A stretch of 40,503 nucleotides of DNA from positions 1-40,503 of the forward strand of contig CANQFJ010000015.1 in the NCBI GenBank assembly GCA_947598485.1. The letters are read 5' to 3'. Made by a program: the position numbers and the translations under genes. The stretch is from an uncultured Bacilli bacterium (GTDB lineage: Bacteria > Bacillota_I > Bacilli_A > RF39 > UBA660). Numbering within the stretch: position 1 is the stretch's first letter; each line of letters starts with the position of its first letter. The notes below the pieces were generated by a model. That model saw nothing but the letters and a program-made list of their open reading frames with translations. It was not told the DNA's origin and did no database searches. Of the stretch, positions 19,591 through 28,600 are shown piece after piece.

Positions 19591-19688
19591 AAAAGAAATG
19601 AGTTTATTAAAAGATAAAGCAAATAATTATTTAAATTGTAAACTTAAACAATAAGAATATTTTTTGACTAATGGAAATACTATATAGT

Positions 19689-19855
19689 GTAGTAACAAAT
19701 TATCCAACGATGGACTTTAATTATGGGTTATGCTACAATTTAATCACTCGATGACCAAGAGTTATATGAGTCCTGGAGACGTAGCTATATATTAGTTGTG
19801 TTATCCGTTTACATTGCATTTTAAAAGTCTCTGATAATTAAGAGACTTTTTTATA
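19689..19855 (+). ncRNA. Candidate structured ncRNA, rod-like fold (6S-like), with terminator
   Basis: No ORF; TGTA-GTAACA pairs with TGTTAT-..TACA, GGACT/AGTCC and GGTTAT/ATGACC inner pairs; ends AAAAGTCTCTgataattaAGAGACTTTTTT. Confidence 0.42.
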
Positions 19856-19917
19856 TTTATTAAATGCTTTTAATGTTGAATTTTCAAAAGAATTTAAAGA
19901 GTTAATTAATTATTTAG

Positions 19918-20026
19918 ACAAAAAATAAGTGAGCTTTCCCCCGACTAGAGAATCCCACAAGTCAATGCTTGCTGGAAATGCATTAAGCAATTTCCCTCCA
20001 GTTACTCGGCGAACTACTCACCCACT
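19918..20026 (-). ncRNA. Candidate standalone structured ncRNA with long closing stem and two internal hairpins
   Basis: Minus strand GUGAG..UUCGCCG..ACUGGAG pairs with CUCUAGU-CGGGGGAA..CUCAC; GGAAA-U-UGC/GCA-UUUCC and CAAG/CUUG hairpins; promoter TTGACA-18-TAGCAT; ends in UUAUUUUUU. Confidence 0.55.
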
Positions 20027-20032
20027 GACTAA

Positions 20033-20062
20033 ATGCTATCACAATAAATAAACATTTGTCAA
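20033..20062 (-). promoter_or_regulatory. Sigma-70-type promoter for minus-strand ncRNA
   Basis: TTGACA (20062-20057) and TAGCAT (20038-20033), 18-nt spacing. Confidence 0.65.
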
Positions 20063-20095
20063 TTATAGTATATTCGAAAATTTAATTATTATGCA

Positions 20096-20124
20096 ATAAA
20101 AAACCCCCATATTTTAAGGGGATA
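20096..20124 (-). terminator. tRNA terminator
   Basis: minus strand ATCCCCTTAAAATATGGGGGTTTTTTAT. Confidence 0.8.
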
Positions 20125-20133
20125 AATACATAT

Positions 20134-20210
20134 TGGTAACCCGTAGGGGGTTCGAACCCCTGAATGCTGCGCTGAGAACGCAGTGTGTTAGGCCGCTTCA
20201 CCAACGGGCT
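20134..20210 (-). tRNA. tRNA-Glu (anticodon CUC), CCA encoded
   Basis: AGCCCGTTGGTGAAGCGGCCTAACACACTGCGTTCTCAGCGCAGCATTCAGGGGTTCGAACCCCCTACGGGTTACCA; anticodon loop TTCTCAG. Confidence 0.92.
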
Positions 20211-20266
20211 ATGCCATTAATAAAATACCATAATTGCTATTCTTTTTCAATAAAAAAGATGAATTT

Positions 20267-21079
20267 TTATAAATCCATCATTTGTAGAACAGATAAAATT
20301 AATAAGATCATAACACCAATACCCGTACAGACAAGCATTTTCATTGTCATGCCTTCCATTTTATCAAGTCTATTTTTATATCTAGTTTCTCTTGCTTTTT
20401 GTTGTAAGTTAGAAATTGATTTTGAGAATGCTAATAATTGTTCTTGTTTACGATCTTGACGACCTATACTAAGACGATATAATAACCGCATCATTCGCAT
20501 GCTATCACGTACAGGATATGTTTTAGCAAATTCCATATAAGGCGTTATAGAATCATCACCTGAATTAATGGCATTGATTAAATCTCTAAGTCCGTCTTTA
20601 AATATTTCCGGTGCATCATTTAATGATTTACCTAAAGCAACAGGCACCGTGTAATGTTGAACTAAAATTTCAATGCTTTTAAGGTAATGCGGTAACATTG
20701 CATCTATTTTACTAATATGCTTTTTATAATAACTCTTAATATCAATATAAGAAATTTTAAAAACTCCATATCCACCGGCGATAATAATAACAAGTGTCAC
20801 AGCAGACATGTTACTAATTAACATAAAGGATAAAATAATTATCGTAATTAAGCCATTTTTTATTCTTTTGTTAAAAAGAAGATCTGGATTTACACTAACG
20901 CCATATTTGGCTTTAACATAAAAGTCCCAATCGCTTTCTTTTAATTTTTTAAATAATGCTTCATTATCATTAATTAATTTTGTAAAGCTTATTTGCCCTG
21001 TTGTAAACATAATTACAAAAATAATAATGGTAATAATGGCAATTTCAATATACATACTATTCCACCCCCACATCAGCAT
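20267..21079 (-). CDS. TadC-like inner-membrane platform protein (T2SS F family)
   Basis: Architecture: TM pair, cytoplasmic helical region, C-terminal TM (GMTMKMLVCTGIGVMILLILSVL); paired with TadB-like gene next to CpaF. Confidence 0.72.
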   Translation of the reverse strand: MLMWGWNSMYIEIAIITIIIFVIMFTTGQISFTKLINDNEALFKKLKESDWDFYVKAKYGVSVNPDLLFNKRIKNGLITIIILSFMLISNMSAVTLVIIIAGGYGVFKISYIDIKSYYKKHISKIDAMLPHYLKSIEILVQHYTVPVALGKSLNDAPEIFKDGLRDLINAINSGDDSITPYMEFAKTYPVRDSMRMMRLLYRLSIGRQDRKQEQLLAFSKSISNLQQKARETRYKNRLDKMEGMTMKMLVCTGIGVMILLILSVLQMMDL

Positions 21080-21953
21080 TATAATACTTTGTTCCTTTAA
21101 TTAAGAACAAAGAATTTATAATAATAACGGCATGAAGTAGCATTTGAACATACCACATATTCAGCATTTCCAAATAGTTTTCAACTTGAAGCATGTATTG
21201 TAAAGCCAATATTAAGAAAAATAAAGCAATACCAAACTTAACAAATTTTCCATAGAAGTTTTTTCTATCCATTTGGTCTCGATAAACGCCTTCGACTAAA
21301 GCATCGATATCCATCGACATATTTTCTAATGATTCTCCAGCATCTCTTGCACCTTCTTTAGTTATTTGATAGAAAAGTTGATGCATATTTTTTACCATAT
21401 AATAAGGATATTTAGCGTTGAAATACTCTATAGACTGATCAATAGTACCATTTTGATATGATAAATCAATCATTTTTTTAATATCACTTAAAACAGGTTC
21501 TTCGATAATACCAGAGTCTCTAACACCCTCGAGAGATTTAATAAAACTTTGAGTAGTATTAAATTCCATTATGACGTTAGTGCAATATGTTTGTATTTGC
21601 TCAAAGATATATTCTGAATATATTCTTTGGCACCGCAAATAAGCCAAATAAGGAATAAACATAACAGCAACAACGGCATACACAACGGCCCAAATGATAC
21701 TGTAAAAATATAAATATGCAATTCCTCCGGCGAAAGCAGCAAACATAGTTATTTGACCTACGTATTGCCTAGTCGTATATTCTTGTCCCAATTCTTTAGC
21801 TTTTTCTCTAACTGTTTTAAATGAATATGGAGCATACTTTTCGTAAATGCCGTTAACTCGCTTTACAAAAGTGGTAATCCCTACCCTTTCTTCTGGCGAA
21901 GTACGGTAAATAATAATTACAGCACCAATTATTAAAAGTACAATTAATTCCAT
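21057..21953 (-). CDS. TadB-like inner-membrane platform protein (T2SS F family)
   Basis: TM segments, SLEGVRDSGIIEEPVLSDIKKMIDLSYQNGTIDQSIEYF; overlaps tadC-like gene. Confidence 0.72.
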   Translation of the reverse strand: MELIVLLIIGAVIIIYRTSPEERVGITTFVKRVNGIYEKYAPYSFKTVREKAKELGQEYTTRQYVGQITMFAAFAGGIAYLYFYSIIWAVVYAVVAVMFIPYLAYLRCQRIYSEYIFEQIQTYCTNVIMEFNTTQSFIKSLEGVRDSGIIEEPVLSDIKKMIDLSYQNGTIDQSIEYFNAKYPYYMVKNMHQLFYQITKEGARDAGESLENMSMDIDALVEGVYRDQMDRKNFYGKFVKFGIALFFLILALQYMLQVENYLEMLNMWYVQMLLHAVIIINSLFLIKGTKYYNADVGVE

Positions 21954-21983
21954 ACTACCCTTTATATCCTTTCTATAATGATT

Positions 21984-23147
21984 TTATAATGATTCAATTA
22001 TTTGATTATTATTTTGTAGTTCTGCTCCAATGCTTTTAGGCACAGGATTATCGTCAAATGAATCTTCTTCATTTGCATTAGAAGATTCTGAATCTTTAAC
22101 AAATAAATCATTTTTAAGCTCTTTACCTTGAGCTGCAAAATATTCTCTTAAATGTCTAGTGGGATTATTAAAAGCAAATGTTCCATCTAGATTTTTTTTA
22201 TAAATTACATTTGTTTTAGCTACGTTATTATCATCAACATAAAATTCACAAACTTCAACAATTTCTCTTTGAAATCTTTGTAATTCTGCACTCATAAAAC
22301 CTTTAACATGAATACCTATTTGAACATATCTATGAATAGAATTTAAAAATTGTTCAACATCTTGACTGCCTTCCATCAACGCATACATACGCATAGGGAT
22401 ATTTTTAGCACTATCAGAGTGAATAGTTGAAATAATGTTGTGACCTGAAGATACAGAGTTACGTGCTGCCGTAACAGCTTCAGCAGAACGAATTTCTGAT
22501 AGTAAAATCCATTTAGGGTTTTGTCTCATGCAGCTTACTAAAACATCAGTATATGATGCAATGTTATTAGTTTTAACCGCTACTATATCACGATTAGGAA
22601 AAATTTTATCCAAATGAAGTTCAAGAGTATCTTCAATTGATATAATTTTTTCATTCTCTAGTGTATTTGAAGCTAAGTATTTTACAAGTTCGGTTTTACC
22701 TGAACCAGTTTCTCCACTTACCATAACATTGCAATGAGCGTGAATACAATCGATTAAAAAGTCATGTAAATTTTCTGTTACATAGTTTTCATCAATTAGC
22801 TTACTTTTATTTAACCTTATCTTCGCAGGAGTTTTTCTTATAACACAAGCTATGCCATTAGTAGCAATAGATTCATGTATAAAGTTAAGACGAAGCTCAG
22901 CTCCTTCAGCATCTAAGAACGGATGAGCCATATTAAATGTTGTACCCATGACATTAGAACATTGAAAAGCTAATTTTTCCATCAATGCATTATTAATGTC
23001 AGGTCTTTCAACACTATAAATACCTTTGTCTAATGATTTTAACCATATTTGACCTCCGTTTGAATAAGAAACGTCGGTAATTTGATCATCCATTAAAAAT
23101 TCGTTGATAGGGCCAAAATCAAGCTGAGAAAATATAGCTTCCTTCAA
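21984..23147 (-). CDS. CpaF/TadA-family secretion ATPase
   Basis: MVSGETGSGKTELVKYLA Walker A, ISIEDTLELHL, ILLSEIRSAEAVTAARNSVSSGHNIISTIHSDSA. Confidence 0.93.
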   Translation of the reverse strand: MKEAIFSQLDFGPINEFLMDDQITDVSYSNGGQIWLKSLDKGIYSVERPDINNALMEKLAFQCSNVMGTTFNMAHPFLDAEGAELRLNFIHESIATNGIACVIRKTPAKIRLNKSKLIDENYVTENLHDFLIDCIHAHCNVMVSGETGSGKTELVKYLASNTLENEKIISIEDTLELHLDKIFPNRDIVAVKTNNIASYTDVLVSCMRQNPKWILLSEIRSAEAVTAARNSVSSGHNIISTIHSDSAKNIPMRMYALMEGSQDVEQFLNSIHRYVQIGIHVKGFMSAELQRFQREIVEVCEFYVDDNNVAKTNVIYKKNLDGTFAFNNPTRHLREYFAAQGKELKNDLFVKDSESSNANEEDSFDDNPVPKSIGAELQNNNQIIESL

Positions 23148-23155
23148 GATATCAC

Positions 23156-23923
23156 CTACTGTCCAGGGTCTGTAGACCTAGCTTCAATTAAATTTTTAAA
23201 ATATTCATAAGTTTTTAACTCGCCTTCTTTATCAGAATATGCCTTATTTCTTGGCACTGGCACTAATGTAACGCCTGGCAACATTACCGCCCTTGATAAT
23301 AAATTACCAAGTTTATCCTCTACAGAGAATACTAATACAGCAGGTGTTCTCGGAGGATTTGATTCAAATACATCTCGGCCTGATGAGTCACGAACAGCTA
23401 GAACGGTAATACCTTCAACAAATTTACCGTATACTAGTTTATTTGCCTCATCAGTAGCTTTTACAAATATATCAATCTTATCACCAGGATATATGGAATT
23501 TCCGAAAGTAGTTTCATTATTAACTGACATTTCAACTGCCATATGTCCATCTTCAATATTATCTAAGAAAGTATTTGGTAGTGAGCTCTTTTCTGTTACT
23601 TGAGCTCGATAAAATAATCCTCCCTGTGGTATTGATGTTCCAATTGTAACATACTTACCAATAAGTTCATTAGGGCTTTGAATTATATCAACAGTTGATA
23701 AGAATTTACTATTAATTTCTACATATCCTATAATATCTGAAGTAATTTCACTAGTAGCAGAAAGTGCTTGTTTAGCATAAGGAACCTTAATAGGATTAAT
23801 TGCATTTTTAACCCTATAAGTATAAAATCCCCATAAGACAACTACTCCTGCTAAAACCCCAAGAATTGTTACCGTATTCTTATTGCTAACAAATTTTTTT
23901 AAAGCATTAATTATATTTCCCAA
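23156..23923 (-). CDS. CpaB/RcpC-like SAF-domain pilus assembly protein
   Basis: Single N-terminal TM, VPYAKQAL...IGKYVTIGTSIPQGGLFY...IYPGDKIDIFV. Confidence 0.78.
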   Translation of the reverse strand: MGNIINALKKFVSNKNTVTILGVLAGVVVLWGFYTYRVKNAINPIKVPYAKQALSATSEITSDIIGYVEINSKFLSTVDIIQSPNELIGKYVTIGTSIPQGGLFYRAQVTEKSSLPNTFLDNIEDGHMAVEMSVNNETTFGNSIYPGDKIDIFVKATDEANKLVYGKFVEGITVLAVRDSSGRDVFESNPPRTPAVLVFSVEDKLGNLLSRAVMLPGVTLVPVPRNKAYSDKEGELKTYEYFKNLIEARSTDPGQ

Positions 23924-23944
23924 TTTTATTCCTCCTTTTTTGCT

Positions 23945-25648
23945 TTATATAGCTGACCAAAAACGTGCTCTATAAGGTTTTTTATTTTCATCTTTTGGTG
24001 CTGAATTAAAGCCAGCTACCACATCATCGTGGCAGTCATTGTCTTGGAAATGCCACCATTCAGATTTAAGACCAGTAAGCCCAGCTCCTGTCATTAAACT
24101 ATTAAGTTCTTTAGATAAGGCATTATCTTTTGCGGCTGCTGGACCTAAAACATGCATATTAGTAGGCATTGCCGCACCTTCAAATGTTAAATCAGCAGCG
24201 CAAGCGGTATTATGCTTAGATATACCTTTAGCTAAAAAATATCCTAAGCCAAAATCTTTGGCAGCATCTGCTAACTCTTTTTCATGTTGGGTTCCTTTTT
24301 TCTCAACATAATTATTTACATAGTCATCATACATTTCACTCATTTTTTCTGAAACAGTATAAGGACGATAAGTATCATATATTACAATTGTACGATTTGT
24401 ACCTTTGATAGCTTTTGCTAATTTTTGCGCAAATGAATATGTAGCTAAAGGTTTATGCTCATCAGTATAAAGTTTTTTACCCGTTAGCTTTTCACCGCTC
24501 ATTGTTTGAATAGGTGTCATTTCATCATCCATAGCATATATTGCAGCAGTTTTATTAGTAATATTAAACTTGTAATTTGTTACCCCTACTTTCGGGAAAT
24601 ATTCTTCTAGGTTAACAGCAACATAACTACTATAAACATACCCACATTTTTGATTATCATATTCTACTAAAAGCCACAATGGATCTTTTCTACTAGTGCC
24701 TACAATTTTAAAGGCTGTTCCTTCCTTAATTGTTCCAAGAAGATTTTGTTTTGACCCTCCACCATTGTCTCTTACATTTAAAGGAACCATACCATAGCCA
24801 TTTAAGCCGCTTATATCAATTTCTGTATATTTATCTGTACACACTGTAGTAAATTCTGGATCAGGATCATCTTTATCGCCTTGTTCCTCAAAAGGTTTGG
24901 CCAAATACAAATATAACTGGCCTATAAATGTTCCCAATTCATCATCAGTTGCATCAGCGTAAGAAATAGAAACTAAATCGGCAATAGCCTCTTTTTGATC
25001 ATCAGGAAAATCTTTCATTTTATCATACAATTCTTCAGCAAGCTTTTCAATTTCACCTGTAAATTCAGTTTCAACTGCTTCAGCAATAGCCTCTAGTTCT
25101 TTACGACTCTTTTCGTTTAAATCAATACCTAAATCTTTTAATTCTCTTTCAGCTTCGGTTGTACCACTTCCAGGTATAATAGTAACTGTACTATCTCCAT
25201 AACTTGGACTAGGATTTACGCCTGTTTCTTCACTTTCCGTATTTGATTGGCTACTTTCCAATATTGCATCTATTTTATTAACAATATCAAATGTTGTAGT
25301 ATCTCCTGCTATATTAAAGGTACTAGATTTACTAGAAACTTTTACACCAACTTTTGGAGGAGCTTCATAAACTTCAGTAAAATCAACGGTATAAGTTGTA
25401 GAAAATGAAGCTTCCTCAGCAAATCTTCTTAAAAATGATTCATAAAATTTTTCTTTATTAATTTTTATCTCGCCATATAATCGATAATATGACCAATCTA
25501 GGGCATCTTGCATAGATGCCTCTGTTATAGATTTTACTAAATAATAATCTTGAGTATTAGTAGTAGTAAAGCTTTGAACTAATAAAAGAACTACTATAAT
25601 AAATATACCAAGAATAACTAACCAATAGCCCCATAGAGCTTCTTTCAT
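23945..25648 (-). CDS. Pilin-like N-terminus fused to SH3b and M15 (VanX/VanY-like) D,D-peptidase
   Basis: MKEALWGYWLVILGIFIIVVLLLVQSF N-terminus; SH3b-like GYGMVPLNVRDN...LGTIKEGTAFKIVG..GYVYSSYV; active-site SKHNTACAADLTF and KSEWWHFQD. Confidence 0.82.
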   Translation of the reverse strand: MKEALWGYWLVILGIFIIVVLLLVQSFTTTNTQDYYLVKSITEASMQDALDWSYYRLYGEIKINKEKFYESFLRRFAEEASFSTTYTVDFTEVYEAPPKVGVKVSSKSSTFNIAGDTTTFDIVNKIDAILESSQSNTESEETGVNPSPSYGDSTVTIIPGSGTTEAERELKDLGIDLNEKSRKELEAIAEAVETEFTGEIEKLAEELYDKMKDFPDDQKEAIADLVSISYADATDDELGTFIGQLYLYLAKPFEEQGDKDDPDPEFTTVCTDKYTEIDISGLNGYGMVPLNVRDNGGGSKQNLLGTIKEGTAFKIVGTSRKDPLWLLVEYDNQKCGYVYSSYVAVNLEEYFPKVGVTNYKFNITNKTAAIYAMDDEMTPIQTMSGEKLTGKKLYTDEHKPLATYSFAQKLAKAIKGTNRTIVIYDTYRPYTVSEKMSEMYDDYVNNYVEKKGTQHEKELADAAKDFGLGYFLAKGISKHNTACAADLTFEGAAMPTNMHVLGPAAAKDNALSKELNSLMTGAGLTGLKSEWWHFQDNDCHDDVVAGFNSAPKDENKKPYRARFWSAI

Positions 25649-25663
25649 TTAATTCTTCACCTC

Positions 25664-28600
25664 CTACTTCCAAGATGGTCCTATATCAGGAACTCCATCA
25701 CCATTTATATCTAAAGTATCATATTTATAAATTGTCCAATAATCGTTTGTAATTATAGGATCTTTACCATGATTTAATAAACCAGTATATGTTTCAAAAT
25801 TACTTGAAGCATTATTCTTTGCTTCAGTTCTATGTGGAGCATCAAATTGATTTGGGAACTTTTCCTCTAGTTCATCAATGAAATTACTATAGCAGAAGAC
25901 ATTAGACATAATACATTTTCCACCTTGTCCAGATGTACCTTCTTGCCATATATAACCTTTACCTTTGCATGTTTTTTCGTCTGTTATATCGTCAAGATCA
26001 TAGTTATAACATGTTAATGACTTATTACTATAAGCTCCCTGTGATTGTTGCTCGTTATTATACTCTTTAATCCAAGTTACCATATCAGGAGTCATAACAA
26101 CATGTAAAACATAATCAGGAATATCCGCAATATTAACATTTTCATTATCTTTTCCTCCTGATCTTGCTTCAATTTCAGCTATCGTATTTGATGCCTTTTC
26201 AGCAACTAATGAATTAGAAGGATTATTACTATCCCAGTTATATCCAAGGCGTCTATCGTTAGGATTCATGTTTTGCGGAGTTACTGTTCTAAATTCAAAT
26301 TGTACTTTACCATCATTTGTCCTGTTATTTTTTAGAACATATATACACTTTCCTACACAAACGGCTCGACAGTTTGGACAGCAATTTTCATTTACAGTAG
26401 ATTTTGATAAAGCTTCTGCCCTACTACCTGCCTTTTCGCATTTATCCGCATCGTAAGATGTACTGCTACATACATAATATGCTCCTGCTTCTTTTACACA
26501 GTAGCTTTCACCTGTATCAGACGGAGGGCATATATCTTTTTTGCATTCTTCCCAGTTAGCGTGTTTGCCTCCAATATCACACTCATCTATAGTGCGAGTA
26601 TTTCCATCTTTATCTACACAACTACTTTGAGATACGGCATATGTACACGCATATTCATTAATAGCTATTTCTTTGTCGGTATCAGAAGCATCAGAGCCTA
26701 CACCAGAAGTAATTGGATATGAAGCTGAAGAACCTTGTAAATTTCTTGCGTATGTAGATAAGCTATTAGATTTTGAACTATAAATTCTTCCTAATTCTCC
26801 GCTATTATAAAAGGTTCCTACATTTTGAATGTTTAAAATATAAATATATGTTCCTTGTGGAGTATCTGCAGAAACTGGAACACCTGGAACCTGACTATAA
26901 TTTTTGTTTAGTGTTGGATCTTCAAGATACTGTATTTTTATTTCTCCCGTTCCATGCTCAGTATAATAAACTAATCTTGTATCATAATCACCAGAGCCTA
27001 CAGCAGCCTTATGAATATATTTTACTTTTGTAACGGGATGGCTTTCTGAGCCACAGTCAAATTGGGCAGTACTTTCATTATATTTGCACATAAAGAAGTC
27101 ATAATTATCATAAGTTGAATCATCTAATGTGTGAAGTTCACCTGATTTACAAGAATAATCATCATTTATTTCGCCCGTACAGTATGTATTAACATATTGT
27201 TCCTCTCCTGAAAATAAAGATTCAATCTTTCCTTCTGAACCTAAAGAAGTACATTTTACAGAGCTATCTTCGGCACAATCTTCTGCTTTAACTTCTTCAT
27301 TTTTTGCAAACATGATATCACAATTTCCATCACCACAGGATGTGTTTTGAACGTCTCCAATCCATTTATGTCTCGATGGATTAGTTGGATCAGGCTCATC
27401 ATATGAATATTTAATTTCTGGATCATATTTATAAACCATATTCCAGAAGGCACTATCTTGATAGCCTTCGGATAAGGTTTCATAATTTTTATCGCCAACA
27501 CAAGAGTTATATTGGTCAATTGTTTTTTTTAACTCTTCAACCAAATCTATAACGTCTTTTTGAGCCGCTTTTAAATAAGTTTTATAATCCTTTATTTTAG
27601 AGTTGAAATGGTCCTCTGCTTCAGTTTTCTTACATACTTCTTGATTATCACTTAATTCACAGCTAATATTATTATCACGTGATGCAGGTGCAACAGTAAA
27701 GTAGCTTATTGATCCCTGTCCTTGAACGGTTCCGCTTTCAACAGAATCGCTTTCGGCAGAAACATTAAGGTTTGTTTTAAATAATAAGCTTCCATCGCTA
27801 GAATATCCCCTTATGATGTAAGATAAACTTATTTCATCATCATTTCCTGAATTATCTAATCTATAGTTAAATCTAGTACCACTTCTTGTAATTGTTAACG
27901 ATCCACTGGTAAAACTAGTTGTATAATGAGTTCCTTCATCTTTGAAATTACATGAAACACTGCCCTCAGTTTGATCTCCCATGATTCCATATCTTAACAA
28001 TAGTTCATAATCATCTCTATCATCATTATTATATTTTTGAATAAGACTTTCAAGAGATTGGCTTGTGCTACCAATATCGCCATTTAAATTTTTATAAAAT
28101 TGAATAACATTTTTACTTATTACATCATATTGTATAACTTTCCATGCATCCTCAGTTGATGTGTAAGAACCTTTAGTACATCCTGATGCAGTAAGGTTAA
28201 CAGTACAACTTGCTTTATTACAATATAGTACATTACTTGCTTGAAGATCAGTATCAAAATCAAGATTTGCTAATACATTAAATACATTAAATTTATTAAT
28301 AGCTTCAATTATTTTGTTTTCCGTTTCTTCTACTTTTTCATTAAATAGTGCATCATCAAATCTTGTTGAATAACAGTCTTGTTGCCCTTTCATAGAAAGA
28401 GTTATTTTAAAATATCTTCCTTCTTCAACTGTTTGTTTATATGGCACTCTTATTGAATATTGTTCCCTACATAAAATTGAACAATACGGATTATCGGCAA
28501 CTGCATTAGCGTTTTTTTCATCTATTAATTTGTATGAATTATTTGCTGCATCGGCTTGCGCTCCAAGCAGGCATTTTTTTATATTAAACCCTTCACCTTC

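Noticed and set aside
19918-20026. SRP (4.5S) RNA assignment
   Set aside because: No GGUCAGGUCCGGAAGGAAGCAGCC-like apical domain on either strand.
20133-20459. 108-aa plus-strand ORF
   Set aside because: Starts inside the tRNA-Glu complement (the VTRRGFEPLNAALRTQCVRPLHQRAMPL peptide is a classic tRNA antisense translation) and runs antisense to tadC-like gene.
21984-23147. MKEA N-terminus of CpaF as a prepilin-type signal
   Set aside because: CpaF is a soluble ATPase and lacks a following hydrophobic helix; coincidence of start sequence weakens MKEA as a stand-alone signal.
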